A stretch of DNA of 53,225 nt from Deinococcus sp. Arct2-2 (GCF_004801315.1 NZ_SSNW01000033.1:1-53225), one strand, 5' to 3'; counted from the stretch's first letter, positions 43,611-53,009 are shown. The notes: a model not told the origin generated them from the letters alone. Program-made: numbers and translations.

Positions 43611-44678
43611 ATGGCCCGTTCTTTTGTTCGTCCGCGCTGGCTGATGCTGGCGGCTTTCGCTGGGCTTGCGGCCCTCCTTGCAGGCTGCGCCGACGTGCGC
43701 TACTTGGCTCAGGCGGCGGGCGGGCAACTGGACTTGGTGCGGCGGGCGCGTCCGGTGGCGGCGGTGCTGACCGATCCCCAAACGCCTGCCGAGACGCGCC
43801 GCAAGCTGGAATTGGTGGGCCGGGTGCGGGCCTTTGCCATCAACGAATTGAGTTTGCCCGATCACGGTTCTTTCCAGACTTACGTAGAACTGGGGCGGTC
43901 TGCGGTGGTCTGGAACGTGTTCCGTGCGCCCGAACTAGGCATTGACCTGTACACGTCCTGCTTTCCTATCGCGGGCTGTGTGGGCTACCGGGGCTACTTT
44001 GCAGAGGCCGATGCGCGGGCTTACGCCGCTTCCCGCCGTGCAGCGGGCGAAGACGTGACGGTGGGCGGCGTGAGCGCTTACAGCACGCTGGGCTACCTGC
44101 GCGACCCGGTGCTGTCCAGCATGCTCAGCGCCCCCGATGCCAGCCTCATCCGCACGGTCATTCACGAGTTGTCTCATCCCAGTTTGTACGTGGCGGGCGA
44201 CACCATTTTTAACGAGTCCTACGCCGTGACCATAGAAGAGGAAGGCATGCGGCGCTGGCTGGTAGCCTACGGCACCCCCGAACTGCGCGAGCAAGACCGA
44301 CTGGCACAGCAGCGGGCGGCAGGCTTTGAAGCACTGTTGCTGCACACCCGCGCCGAACTGGAGCGCCTGTATTCCCAACCCCTCTCGCCCCAGCAGATGA
44401 GGGCTGGCAAACAGACCGTGCTGGACGGCTTGCAGGCCCAATACGCCGCCCTCAAAGCCAGTTGGGGCGGCTACAGCGGCTACGACGGCTGGTTCGCACG
44501 CGGCGTCAACAATGCTTCGCTAGGGGCGGTGGCCGCTTACGCTTCTCTCGTGCCCGATTTTCAGCGCCTGTTGGCCCGCGTGGGCGGCGATATTCCGGCG
44601 TTTATAGCGGGGGCCAAAGCCTGTGCCGCCAAACCACAAGGGGAGCGGCAAGCTTGTTTACGCGGTGATGGAACATGA
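43611..44678 (+). CDS. Predicted aminopeptidase (DUF/PF10023 type), lipoprotein
   Basis: 355 residues. A signal peptide ends in LAALLAGC, a lipobox with Cys near residue 26, so it should be a lipoprotein. The zinc motif HELSH (about residues 185-189) is a HExxH variant, followed by FNESYAVTIEEEG, whose Glu could be the third ligand. This is the pattern of the putative aminopeptidase family PF10023, so far not well characterised. Probably in the periplasm or cell surface, trimming peptides. Leaderless start. Confidence 0.85.
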   Translation: MARSFVRPRWLMLAAFAGLAALLAGCADVRYLAQAAGGQLDLVRRARPVAAVLTDPQTPAETRRKLELVGRVRAFAINELSLPDHGSFQTYVELGRSAVVWNVFRAPELGIDLYTSCFPIAGCVGYRGYFAEADARAYAASRRAAGEDVTVGGVSAYSTLGYLRDPVLSSMLSAPDASLIRTVIHELSHPSLYVAGDTIFNESYAVTIEEEGMRRWLVAYGTPELREQDRLAQQRAAGFEALLLHTRAELERLYSQPLSPQQMRAGKQTVLDGLQAQYAALKASWGGYSGYDGWFARGVNNASLGAVAAYASLVPDFQRLLARVGGDIPAFIAGAKACAAKPQGERQACLRGDGT

Positions 44679-44885
44679 CACCCTCATTGCCCCTTGTAGC
44701 TGTATTTAATCTTTTCTGACCCAATCTGCACGCAGTCTTTACATGCTGTGCCGACTCACGTTTGCCCTCACGGAGCCGCGCCACAGTTGGGCCGTGTTCG
44801 TCAGAAGACGCGATTGACCTGCGCTGTATGCCACGCCCGTCCGTCTACAGTTCCAAGTCTCTTCACTCCCAAAGCAGGTGCCTTC

Positions 44886-45074
44886 ATGAAAATTTCTAAC
44901 CTTTTGTACATCCTCGGCTTCGCTTCTATTGCTGTTTCTGCCGCCAATTACCTGAAGGGCAAGTCGGAAGACGGCAAACAGGAAGCCGAAAAAGAGCGCG
45001 ACGGCCTGTTCGTAGGCCACTGGGCACCCACCTTCTTTATTCTGGGCAAGATTGCTGAAGACCGGAAGATGTAA
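44886..45074 (+). CDS. Small single-helix membrane protein
   Basis: 62 residues from the ATG with AGCAGGTG upstream. One N-terminal hydrophobic segment (NLLYILGFASIAVSAANYLKG) is followed by a charged stretch (KSEDGKQEAEKERDG) and a second moderately hydrophobic part (HWAPTFFILGKIAED). Orientation and role unknown. A longer in-frame start at 44748 would include non-coding-looking sequence. A strong terminator lies 29 bases after the stop codon. Confidence 0.7.
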   Translation: MKISNLLYILGFASIAVSAANYLKGKSEDGKQEAEKERDGLFVGHWAPTFFILGKIAEDRKM

Positions 45075-45102
45075 AGGCGAAAGCCTCGACAGTAAACGAC
45101 AT

Positions 45103-45141
45103 AAAGATGAACTGGCCTTGCTTGCGGGCCAGTTCATCTTT
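45103..45141. terminator. Bidirectional terminator
   Basis: Perfect 15-bp stem AAAGATGAACTGGCC / GGCCAGTTCATCTTT with a 9-base loop and T-runs on both sides. It separates the convergent small membrane protein gene and accC. Confidence 0.95.
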
Positions 45142-45154
45142 TGTACTATTCGCC

Positions 45155-46492
45155 TTACATCTCCATGCGAGTTTTAAGGAAGTTGGTCATCACCGCGCCG
45201 CGTTTGTAAAACGGATTGTCCATGATCTTCACGTACAGCGGAATGGTGGTTTTCGGCCCCTGAATCACGGTTTCTTCTAGCGCACGTTTCATGCGGGCAA
45301 TGGCAAGTTCGCGGGTGTCGTGATGCACGATCAGCTTGCCGATCAGGGAATCGTAATGCGGCGGAATCACGTAGCCCGTGTACACATGGCTATCCACGCG
45401 CACGCCGGGGCCACCTGCAAAATGCACCTCTTCTATTTTGCCCGCAGCGGGCCGGAAGTCCTTGTCGGGGTCTTCGGCGTTCAGGCGGCATTCGATGGAG
45501 TGGCCGCGCAGCACGATGTCTTCCTGCTTCAGCGCCAAGCCTTCGCCCGCCGCAATTTGAAGCTGCATCTTGACGAAATCTAGCCCGGAAATCATTTCGG
45601 ACACGCAATGTTCCACCTGAATCCGGGTGTTCATTTCCATGAAGTAGTAGTGGCCGTCGCGGTCTACGATGAATTCCAGCGTGCCTGCCCCGGCGTAGTT
45701 CACATGCTGGGCCAGCCGCACACCCGCATCCAAAATCTCTTGGCGCAGCGTGGCAGGCAGGGTGCTGGGCGCTTCCTCGATCAGCTTTTGGTTGCGGCGC
45801 TGAATAGAGCAGTCGCGCTCGCCAATATGAATGACGTGGCCTTTGCCGTCGCCCATCACCTGCACTTCTACGTGCCGGAATTCCTCCAAAAACTTTTCCA
45901 TGATGATGGCGGGGTCGCCAAAGTACAGCCGCGCCTCTTCCTGCGCCTGATTGAAGGCCGACTTGAGTTCTTCCTGTGTGCGAACGACTTTTTGCCCGCG
46001 TCCGCCGCCACCTGCGCTGGCCTTCAGCAACACCGGATAGCCCACCTGTTTGGCAGCCAGCAGTGCGGCGTCCACGTCTTCCAGCACGCCTGTTCCCGGC
46101 ACCACAGGCACGTTGCTGTTGGCGGCAATTTCGCGCCCGCCCGCCTTGCTGCCCAGCGCCCGCATACTCTCCGGCGTGGGGCCGATAAACACGATGCCGT
46201 GTTCGCGGCACATTTCGGCAAAATCGGGGTTTTCGGCCATAAACCCGTAGCCGGGGTGAATGCCTTCCGCCCCCGTCATCAGGGCCGCCGACAAGATGTT
46301 GGGAATATTCAGGTAAGAGGCATTAGAGGCGGGCGGCCCCACGCACACGCTTTCATCGGCCAGCAGCACCGGCAGGCTTTTTTCGTCGGCGGTGGAGTAC
46401 ACCACCACAGTTTTGATGCCCATTTCGCGGGCCGTGCGAATGACACGCAGGGCAATTTCGCCCCGGTTGGCAATCAGGATTTTCTTGAACAT
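45155..46492 (-). CDS. accC: Acetyl-CoA carboxylase, biotin carboxylase subunit
   Basis: 445 residues, the standard length. It carboxylates biotin on BCCP with ATP and bicarbonate, the first step of fatty-acid synthesis. N-terminal FKKILIANRGEIALRV, the ATP-grasp Gly-rich loop KASAGGGGRG, EKFLEEFRHVEVQV and the catalytic EMNTRIQVEH are all present. The start is the ATG after GGAGGCACA. It follows accB after 90 bp holding a large hairpin; probably one transcript. Confidence 0.97.
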   Translation of the reverse strand: MFKKILIANRGEIALRVIRTAREMGIKTVVVYSTADEKSLPVLLADESVCVGPPASNASYLNIPNILSAALMTGAEGIHPGYGFMAENPDFAEMCREHGIVFIGPTPESMRALGSKAGGREIAANSNVPVVPGTGVLEDVDAALLAAKQVGYPVLLKASAGGGGRGQKVVRTQEELKSAFNQAQEEARLYFGDPAIIMEKFLEEFRHVEVQVMGDGKGHVIHIGERDCSIQRRNQKLIEEAPSTLPATLRQEILDAGVRLAQHVNYAGAGTLEFIVDRDGHYYFMEMNTRIQVEHCVSEMISGLDFVKMQLQIAAGEGLALKQEDIVLRGHSIECRLNAEDPDKDFRPAAGKIEEVHFAGGPGVRVDSHVYTGYVIPPHYDSLIGKLIVHHDTRELAIARMKRALEETVIQGPKTTIPLYVKIMDNPFYKRGAVMTNFLKTRMEM

Positions 46493-46516
46493 TGTGCCTC
46501 CAGCGAAGATCAGATC

Positions 46517-46567
46517 GTGGAGCGTGGATCGTCGAAAGACCGCTGTTTCCCACGATCCACGCTCCAC
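46517..46567. repeat. GATCCACG-family hairpin 2 (accB-accC spacer)
   Basis: Perfect 16-bp inverted repeat GTGGAGCGTGGATCGT / ACGATCCACGCTCCAC with a 19-base loop, between accB and accC. The arms share GTGGATCG with the hairpin at 4173. It may reduce or stabilise the downstream message. Confidence 0.8.
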
Positions 46568-46582
46568 CATCCACGATCCGCT

Positions 46583-47116
46583 TTATTCGATAATGAACAG
46601 CGTTTGCCCGTATTCCACCGGATCGGCGTTCTTGACCAAAATCTCGCGCACCACGCCGCCCGTTTCGGCTTCAATCTCGTTCATCAGCTTCATGGCTTCG
46701 ATGATGCACAGCACTTGGCCCGCGCTTACGCTGTCGCCAATTTTGACGAATGGCGCGGCGTCAGGGCTGCTAGAAGCGTAATACGTGCCCACAATCGGAG
46801 CCTTGACGGGCGTTCCGGCGCTGGCTACCTTGGCAGGAGCGGCAGGCACTTCTGGGGCGGCTTCGGTAGGGGCAGCGGGGGCCACATCTGCGGGCGCGGC
46901 AGGCCCACTGGCGGTGGGTGCAGGCGCAAACGCGGGCTGAGGCGCGGCGGGGCCACTGGGGCTAGACACGCTGGCGCTGGGGGCAAAAGCGGGGCCGCCC
47001 ATCGCCTGCGGGCCGCGCTTGAGGTCAAGGGCGAAGCTGCCGGTCTTCAGGCTGAATTCACGGACATCGGCGGCGCTCAGGGCGTCGAGGATTCGTTTGA
47101 GGTCTTCTGGGTTCAT
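46583..47116 (-). CDS. accB: Acetyl-CoA carboxylase, biotin carboxyl carrier protein
   Basis: 177 residues. An N-terminal helix ([18 protein letters not shown]) is followed by an Ala/Pro-rich linker (about 45-100) and the biotinyl domain. The biotinylated Lys is K143 in [14 protein letters not shown] precedes the ATG. It carries biotin between AccC and the carboxyltransferase. Lies between efp and accC. Confidence 0.97.
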   Translation of the reverse strand: MNPEDLKRILDALSAADVREFSLKTGSFALDLKRGPQAMGGPAFAPSASVSSPSGPAAPQPAFAPAPTASGPAAPADVAPAAPTEAAPEVPAAPAKVASAGTPVKAPIVGTYYASSSPDAAPFVKIGDSVSAGQVLCIIEAMKLMNEIEAETGGVVREILVKNADPVEYGQTLFIIE

Positions 47117-47302
47117 GGCCCCTCCTGTAATGTGTTTCGTGTGGGTAGAGCTGGGTCTTCAACTGAAACGGAATGAAACGTCGCCGCTCATCATGCCGTG
47201 CAAACGGTGAGAGGACAGCAGAGGTCAAGCAAACAGCGGGTTGTCTGCACTGAGTCTAACCACAAACGCCTGTGTCATTGCCCGGTCAACACGCCAGTCC
47301 AA

Positions 47303-47335
47303 AAAAGCCGCCCCACGTCATGCAGGGCGGCTTTT
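47303..47335 (-). terminator. Terminator of efp
   Basis: AAAAGCCGCCC / GGGCGGCTTTT stem with an 11-base loop, followed by T on the minus strand, 35 bases after the efp stop. It separates efp from accB. Confidence 0.9.
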
Positions 47336-47369
47336 CTAGGCAAAAACGGTCAGGCAGATGCAGTGAGCC

Positions 47370-47927
47370 TTAAGCGCGGCTGAGGTATTCGCCCGTGCGG
47401 GTGTCTACCTTGACGCTCGTTTCCTGCTCTACGAACAGGGGCACCTGCACGATTGCGCCCGTTTCCAGCGTGGCAGGCTTGGTGCCGCCCGACACGGTGT
47501 CGCCGCGCACGCCGGGGTCGGTTTGCGTAATTTTCAGAACCACCATGTTGGGTAAGGTGATTTTCAGGGCCTTCTCACCGTACACCTGCACTTCCACGTC
47601 GGTGTTTTCCTTCATAAACTTGGCGGCGTCGCCCACGAGCGTGGGGGGCAAGCTCACTTGGTCGTAGGTGTCCATGTCCATAAACATGAAGTCGTCGCCG
47701 TCGCGGTAGAGGTACTGCATCTTCTTGCCTTCTACGAAAATGTCTTGCAACTTTTCACCGCTGTTGAAGGTGCGGTCGACGATGCTGCCCGTTTCCATGT
47801 TGCGGAACTTGGTCACGACTTTCGCGCCGCCACGTCCCATTTTCAGGTGAGAGTAGTCGAGGCATTCCCACAGGCCGCCGTCCATTTCCACTTTGGTGCC
47901 GTTTCTCAGTTCCGTTACGCTAATCAT
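47370..47927 (-). CDS. efp: Translation elongation factor P
   Basis: 185 residues; a three-domain beta protein that relieves ribosome stalling at Pro-Pro motifs. ISVTELRNGTKVEMDGGLWE begins the KOW-like domain; the signature near the C-terminus (KITQTDPGVRGDTVSGGTKPATLETGA) is intact. The tip residue that in many bacteria is a modified Lys is Arg32 here (KMGRGGAKV), the same residue class as in EarP-type systems or Thermus; no modification gene is in the window. The start is after AAGGAGA. Confidence 0.97.
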   Translation of the reverse strand: MISVTELRNGTKVEMDGGLWECLDYSHLKMGRGGAKVVTKFRNMETGSIVDRTFNSGEKLQDIFVEGKKMQYLYRDGDDFMFMDMDTYDQVSLPPTLVGDAAKFMKENTDVEVQVYGEKALKITLPNMVVLKITQTDPGVRGDTVSGGTKPATLETGAIVQVPLFVEQETSVKVDTRTGEYLSRA

Positions 47928-48252
47928 GTTTGGTTCTCCTTGTGCAGGCCGGGGCCGCCTCCGTGTCCTAGGGTTAGGGCACACCGCCATCAGATAGAGG
48001 CAGCAATGCGGGGGGCCTCGCGGCAACAGGAGCGATTCTAGCAGAGGCATTGGCGTTCAGCGCAGCGGGCATCCTGCATTTCCGGCCAGAGTGGTCATCA
48101 ACGCGTGCGGCCAAGCCCTTCCACCCATCCCCCAGTTTTGCTACACTGTCACGGTTGCTTGACGCCCGCCCCCGCACCCCTGCCACGAAGCTAGGATACG
48201 GAAGAGAGCGAGGCGGCCAGACGAGAGACACCCCCAAGGAGAGTCACCCAGC

Positions 48253-48954
48253 ATGGAACTAAACGCCCAACCCCGCATTCCTCAGTCAAAACTGGCCGAA
48301 GGCTCGATCCCCGCCGTCGCCTACAACAAAGGCAACAACGTCAGCTTTACCCTTGATCTGAAAGCCTTTGACCGCGCTTTCCGCAAGCAGGGTACGACGG
48401 GCATCTTCGACATCACCGTCGAAGGCAGCGAAGCCTTTCCTGCCCTCGTGAAAGCCGTGCAGATGGACAAGCGCCGCCGCGTGCCCATCCACGTCGACTT
48501 TTACATGGTCACCTACGGCGAGCCTGTGGCCGTCAGCGTGCCCGTACACACCAAAGGCAAGAGCCAAGGCGAAGTCATGGGCGGCCTCGTGGACATCGTT
48601 GTTCACAACCTCGCCATCATCGCCCCCGGCCCACGCCGCATTCCCCAAGAAATCTCGGTGGACGTGAGCAAGCTGAACATCGGTGACCACATCACCGCCG
48701 GACAACTGAAGCTCCCCGAAGGCGTCAAGCTAGGCATTGACGAAGATACCGTCGTCATCAGCCTGCTGGCTCCCCGCATGAGCGCCGACGAACTGGCCGC
48801 CGAAACGCAAGCCGTTCAGGTTGCGGGCATGGTTGCTGCGGGCGAACTGTCCGAAGAAGCCGCCGCTGCCGTGCTGGAAGGCGACGCGAGCATCGAAGAA
48901 GTCAAGGCCGAAGCCGCCGCTGCCAGCGAGAGCGAAGACAGCACCGAAGCGTAA
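48253..48954 (+). CDS. rplY: 50S ribosomal protein L25/general stress protein CTC
   Basis: 233 residues. The L25-like N-terminal domain (QPRIPQSKLAEGSIPAVAYN...) is followed by the CTC-type second beta domain (about 90-180: YGEPVAVSVPVHTKGKSQG) and a Glu/Ala-rich C-terminal helix region (about 180-233) that is likely a third, partly disordered segment. It binds 5S rRNA. AAGGAGAG lies before the ATG. It is divergent from efp. Extended CTC forms are known in Deinococcus-Thermus ribosomes. Confidence 0.95.
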   Translation: MELNAQPRIPQSKLAEGSIPAVAYNKGNNVSFTLDLKAFDRAFRKQGTTGIFDITVEGSEAFPALVKAVQMDKRRRVPIHVDFYMVTYGEPVAVSVPVHTKGKSQGEVMGGLVDIVVHNLAIIAPGPRRIPQEISVDVSKLNIGDHITAGQLKLPEGVKLGIDEDTVVISLLAPRMSADELAAETQAVQVAGMVAAGELSEEAAAAVLEGDASIEEVKAEAAAASESEDSTEA

Positions 48955-48984
48955 GCTTAAGCAAGTTCAATCTTTTCATCTCAG

Positions 48985-49016
48985 CCGGAATGCCCTACGC
49001 GGGTGTTCCGGTTTTT
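48985..49016 (+). terminator. Terminator of the L25/CTC gene
   Basis: CCGGAA (with inner CCC/GGG pairing) pairs with TTCCGG followed by TTTTTG. It lies about 30 bases after the stop. Confidence 0.85.
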
Positions 49017-49064
49017 GTGGTTTGTAGAACGGTCATAAGCATTTAGAGTTCACGATTTTGGGCG

Positions 49065-49165
49065 AACCCCCCAGTCTGCTGTGCAGCCAGCCCCCTTGAG
49101 GGGAGCGCAAAAGCTGTTAAGTCCTCCCCTCTAAGGGGGGGCGTTGCGCCAGCAACGGGGGGGTT
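49065..49165. repeat. ~100-bp intergenic repeat, copy D
   Basis: AACCCCCCAGTCTGCTGTGCAG to GCAACGGGGGGGTT, matching copies A-C. Lies downstream of the L25 terminator. Confidence 0.85.
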
Positions 49166-49320
49166 GCTCTCCCCACAACTTTGCAGGAATCAACAACCAA
49201 CGAGGCCAAGTGTAATGGGGCTTGCGCCGCCTTCGCCTGCAAATCGGGCAAGGTAAACACAGCACCGACAACACAGTAGCAACACTACGGCACCCACAAT
49301 CCAGCTTTCGGAGGCACCGC

Positions 49321-49623
49321 ATGATTCTTTCGCATGGCAGTCTGACCTTTCCCGCCGCCCACCACGACACCGCCCGCCAAATGTTGCAGGGTTTGGCGGC
49401 CCATACGCGCACCGAACCGGGGTGTTTGCTGTATGTGGTCTCCGAGAATCTGGAAGTGCCGGGGCAATTTTTTATTACCGAGCAGTGGGAAAGCATGACC
49501 GACATGCAAACGCATTTGGCGTTGCCGGGGGTAGGCGAAGCGGTGGCCGCCGTGCAGGGCATGGGCGTCAATGACCTCAGTATTACGGCTTGGGAGGCGG
49601 GCGCAGTTACGCAGATCATGTAA
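49321..49623 (+). CDS. ABM-domain protein (antibiotic biosynthesis monooxygenase-like)
   Basis: 100 residues, a single ABM (dimeric ferredoxin-like) domain. Family features: an early beta strand with ILSHGSLTFP, then HTRTEPGCLLYVVSENLEVPGQFFITEQWES (the EPG...W pattern) and HLALPGVGEA. Members are small quinol or heme-related monooxygenases or simply oxygen-free stress proteins. The start is after GGAGG. Next gene starts 156 bases later. Confidence 0.85.
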   Translation: MILSHGSLTFPAAHHDTARQMLQGLAAHTRTEPGCLLYVVSENLEVPGQFFITEQWESMTDMQTHLALPGVGEAVAAVQGMGVNDLSITAWEAGAVTQIM

Positions 49624-49778
49624 TTGAGTCAGAGCGGCATCAAGTCACGGCGGCGCGGCTGATGTAGACGCCTGTTCACATAGAAAATCCGGGCGTGGCA
49701 CAATGGGTTTCTTCCCAAAGTTGCCTCACCGTCGTTTGGCTGAGGGCTGCATTTTCCTTCTCCCCGCGAGGTTGTCAC

Positions 49779-51287
49779 ATGATGCAGACCGTTTCCCCGT
49801 CTACTCCAGTTCAGGGCGCTCCCGCAGAATTTACCTACGACCTGTTGGTCATCGGCTCCGGCCCCGGCGGGCAGCGGGCCGCGATTCAGGCCGCCAAGCT
49901 GGGCAAAAAAGTGGCAGTGGTGGAGCGCAAATCGGTGGTGGGCGGCGTGTGCATCAACACGGGCACGATTCCATCCAAGACCTTCCGGGAAGCCATCATG
50001 CACCTCAGCGGCTACAACCAGCGCGGGCTGTACGGCTCGTCTTATTCAGTCAAAGACGATATTACGGTGCAGGATTTGCTGCTGCGAACCAGCAGCGTGA
50101 TGGCGCACGAACTGGACGTGGTGCGCCATCAGTTGCACCGTAACCGTGTGGAAACGATCAATGCCGAAGCGTCGTTTATCGGGCCAAATACAGTGCGGCT
50201 CCGTGATGTGCGCGGTCAGGGCGATGCTTGGCGCGACGTGACGGCCCGCACCATCGTCATCGCAGTGGGCACGAAGGCGGCGCGTGACCGCAATATTCCT
50301 TTCGACGGCAAACGCATCATCATCAGCGACGATATTTTGGACTTGCAGAGCTTGCCGCGCACCGTGACCGTCATCGGCGGCGGCGTCATCGGCTGCGAGT
50401 ACGCGAGCATGTTTGCCGCGCTGGGCGTGCGCGTCACATTGATCGACAAGCGCCCGCGCCTGCTGGAATTCGTAGATTTTGAAATTACGGATGTGCTGGC
50501 CTACCAGATGCGCCAGAACCGCATGACCCTGCGGCTCGGCGAGGCCGTGAAAACGGTGGAACAGGTCACCGACCAATTAGGCCAGCGCGTGCGCGTGACG
50601 CTCGCCAGCGGCAAAGAAATTGTGAGCGACATGGTGCTGTATTCGATTGGCCGCGTGGGAGCCACCGCCAAATTGAACCTAGAAGCGGCGGGCCTCAGCG
50701 CTGATGAGCGGGGCCGGATTACCGTCAACTCTCACTATCAGACGGCGGTGCATCACATCTACGCGGTGGGCGACGTAATCGGTTTTCCCAGCCTCGCCAG
50801 CGTCAGCATGGAGCAGGGCCGCCTCGCCACGTGCCACGCCTTCGGCATTCCCACCCAAAGCGTGCCGGAGCTGTTCCCCTACGGCATCTACACCATTCCC
50901 GAAATCAGTACGGTGGGCAAAAATGAAGAGGAATTGACGGCAGCGGGTGTGCCCTACGAGATCGGCAAGGCCCAGTACCGTGAAATCGCACGCGGCCAGA
51001 TTATTGGCGACGAGCAAGGCACCCTGAAGCTGATCTTCCACCTAGAAACACGCGAACTGCTGGGCGTTCATATCATCGGCACCGGCGCAAGCGAACTGAT
51101 TCATATTGGTCAGGCGGTCATGGCCTTTGGCGGCACAGTGGACTACTTCGTCAACACGGTATTCAATTACCCGACTTTGGCCGAATGCTACAAAACGGCT
51201 GCATTCGACGGCATTAATAGGCTGGGCAGCGTGCCCGCGCTAGAACCCAAGCTCGAACCTGCGGCGGCAGTAGGTGAAGTCGTCTAA
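49779..51287 (+). CDS. sthA: Soluble pyridine nucleotide transhydrogenase (Si-specific)
   Basis: 502 residues. It moves hydride between NADH and NADPH in the cytoplasm with FAD. The FAD motif GSGPGGQRAA (about 28-37) is followed by GGVCINTGTIPSKT (about 55-68), where the second Cys of the lipoamide-dehydrogenase disulfide is Thr, the mark of SthA rather than Lpd or glutathione reductase. The NAD motif is IGGGVIGCEYASMF (about 198-211). GAGG precedes the ATG pair; the longer frame was not used. Confidence 0.93.
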   Translation: MMQTVSPSTPVQGAPAEFTYDLLVIGSGPGGQRAAIQAAKLGKKVAVVERKSVVGGVCINTGTIPSKTFREAIMHLSGYNQRGLYGSSYSVKDDITVQDLLLRTSSVMAHELDVVRHQLHRNRVETINAEASFIGPNTVRLRDVRGQGDAWRDVTARTIVIAVGTKAARDRNIPFDGKRIIISDDILDLQSLPRTVTVIGGGVIGCEYASMFAALGVRVTLIDKRPRLLEFVDFEITDVLAYQMRQNRMTLRLGEAVKTVEQVTDQLGQRVRVTLASGKEIVSDMVLYSIGRVGATAKLNLEAAGLSADERGRITVNSHYQTAVHHIYAVGDVIGFPSLASVSMEQGRLATCHAFGIPTQSVPELFPYGIYTIPEISTVGKNEEELTAAGVPYEIGKAQYREIARGQIIGDEQGTLKLIFHLETRELLGVHIIGTGASELIHIGQAVMAFGGTVDYFVNTVFNYPTLAECYKTAAFDGINRLGSVPALEPKLEPAAAVGEVV

Positions 51288-51474
51288 GGGTTTTGACTGT
51301 AGGAAATATGACCAGATTTGTAGTAGCTCAATAGTTCGCAGGCCCGTTCTTAGTCCAGCAACGGTTCCACTCAATATTGTCTCTGGCCCAGCCCAAGCTG
51401 GGGCGAAAGCTCCTGTCATCTTTGGCCCGCCCTACTATGGAAACCTCTGAGAGTTCATTTCCCGGAGGTTTCCC

Positions 51475-51900
51475 ATGAAAAAACGCTCCTTATTGGCCCT
51501 GACGACTTGCCTCGCCCTGTGTGTGCCTGCATCTATGGCAGGCGGCGCACAGAATATGCCCTCTGGCGGCATGAGTACCGCCCAAACGTCCAACGATACC
51601 GATGTTCTGTTTATGGAAGTGATGTCCATGAGCAACCTCACCGAGATTCAAACCTCGGAATTGGCACTCAAGAAGAGCAGTAGCGCTTCCATCAAAGCTT
51701 ATGCCCAAGAGATGATTACCGCCCACACCAAGGCACAAGCTGAACTGAAGGCCTTAGCGCAGGCGAAAGGCATCAAGATTGCCGATAAGCCCGGCGCAGA
51801 TCAGCGTCTTCAGTACAACAATCTCACTACTCTGTCGGGCGCGGCGTTTGACGCCGAGTACAAGAAAGTACAGGTTGACGGCCATGCGGTACCTGATTAG
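51475..51900 (+). pseudogene. DUF4142 protein gene, truncated by an insertion
   Basis: 141 residues with a signal peptide (about 1-22) and a mature DUF4142-type four-helix region (FMEVMSMSNLTEIQTSELALKK, SIKAYAQEMITAHTKAQAEL, FDAEYKKVQVDGH). The normal protein runs on past VDGH (His at 51883-51885) into another helix. Here the frame changes to AVPD and stops, with an IS66-like element starting right after. The start is after CGGAGG. DUF4142 proteins are secreted and of unknown role. Confidence 0.8.
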
Positions 51901-52158
51901 CGTGTCCGTGAAACTTGGCGAAATGAGGTGGAGTTCAGTAGGCTGGGGTCGTGTCGGGGGAGCTTGATCGCGAAGCATTGCTCCAACTGCTTGCTGAGCA
52001 AGCAGCCCAGATCACTCGTCTGATCAAGCGGGAGAGCAAACAAGCGACGCAGATCCAGCAGCTGATCGAAGAGAATGCGCGCCTGAAGAAGCGGGTAGAG
52101 CAGCTCGAGCGGCAGGTGAAGCGATACGTCGCGCCACACAGCCGTGAAGCGCCCAAGG
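51886..52158 (+). mobile_element. IS66-like element, left part only
   Basis: Starts where the DUF4142 gene is broken, with a short leader and then the beginning of a transposase gene (51951). The rest is replaced by the IS3-family element at 52159. Exact left boundary uncertain by a few bases. Confidence 0.6.
51951..52158 (+). pseudogene. IS66-type transposase, N-terminal fragment
   Basis: About 69 residues from a GTG before the junction at 52158: LDREALLQLLAEQAAQ, a long coiled coil (ITRLIKRESKQATQIQQL, NARLKKRVEQLERQVKRY), ending VAPHSREAPK. This is the leucine-zipper region that starts IS66/TnpC-type transposases. The DDE part is missing, and the frame then runs into unrelated IS3 sequence (VICQGFGGG). 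Confidence 0.65.
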
Positions 52159-52184
52159 TGATCTGTCAAGGGTTTGGTGGAGGC

Positions 52185-53009
52185 TCAGTTCGGGATGGTG
52201 ACTTGCTCTTCGAAGGCTACTGGGGATCGGTAGCAGGGCGCGGAGTGACGACGGCGGCGGGTGTAAAACACCTCAATCCACTCAAAAACCTCTGTTCGTG
52301 TCTGGGCACGACCCCACTGCGCTTCGCTCAGACCCAACTCTGTCTTCAACGTCGCGAAAAAGCTTTCCTGGACGGCGTTATCCCAGCATTCTCCTTTCTC
52401 ACTCATGCTCTGAACAGCATGCAATCTGTCTAATGCCTGCTTATACACTTCGCTCGTATATTGGCTTCCTCTGTCCGAGTGGTGCAAGAGCCCGCTTGGT
52501 GGCTGCCGACGCTGTACAGCCATTTCCAACGCCGCCGTGACCAGCGGCGTGTGAAGTCGCTCGCTCAGCGCCCAGCCGACGATTTTCCGTGAATACAGGT
52601 CCATGACCGTGGCCAGGTACAGCCAGCCTTCCCGGGTGGGTAAATACGTGATGTCCGTGGCCCACTTCTGGTTCGGGCGATCAGCGGTAAACGCTCTGGC
52701 AAGAATGTTTTCTGCGACTGGGCGCGAAGAGTTCGACTTGGTCGTTGTGCGGAATTTCCGCTTCCCACGCGCGACAAGCGCAGCTTGTCGCATGAGTCGC
52801 CCGATGCGCTGACGACTGACTTGCTCTCCCTGCTCGCACAGGTCGGCTTTGATGCGCAGCGCTCCGTACGTTCCCCGACTGTCCTCAAAACTTGTCTTGA
52901 TTTTCGCCGTTAACACGCGGTCTTTCGTGATTCTCTCGCTCTCCGGCCTTCCCCGCGAAGCGTAGTACCCACTGATGCTGACTTCGAGAACCCGGCACAT
53001 TAGTTCCAC
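52185..53009 (-). CDS. IS3-family transposase OrfB
   Basis: 274 residues from its first ATG; in-frame coding (IERHQDEFPVELMCRVLEVS) extends upstream of it to the frameshift site, so the native product is an OrfAB fusion. The integrase core has the DDE residues: Asp in WATDITYL, Asp in HHSDRGSQYTS and Glu in AVQESFFATLKTE, with HTHs such as SRQRIGRLMRQA before it. The C-terminal HSAPCYRSPVAFEEQVTIPN is typical. Likely inactive because orfA is interrupted. Confidence 0.93.
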   Translation of the reverse strand: MELMCRVLEVSISGYYASRGRPESERITKDRVLTAKIKTSFEDSRGTYGALRIKADLCEQGEQVSRQRIGRLMRQAALVARGKRKFRTTTKSNSSRPVAENILARAFTADRPNQKWATDITYLPTREGWLYLATVMDLYSRKIVGWALSERLHTPLVTAALEMAVQRRQPPSGLLHHSDRGSQYTSEVYKQALDRLHAVQSMSEKGECWDNAVQESFFATLKTELGLSEAQWGRAQTRTEVFEWIEVFYTRRRRHSAPCYRSPVAFEEQVTIPN

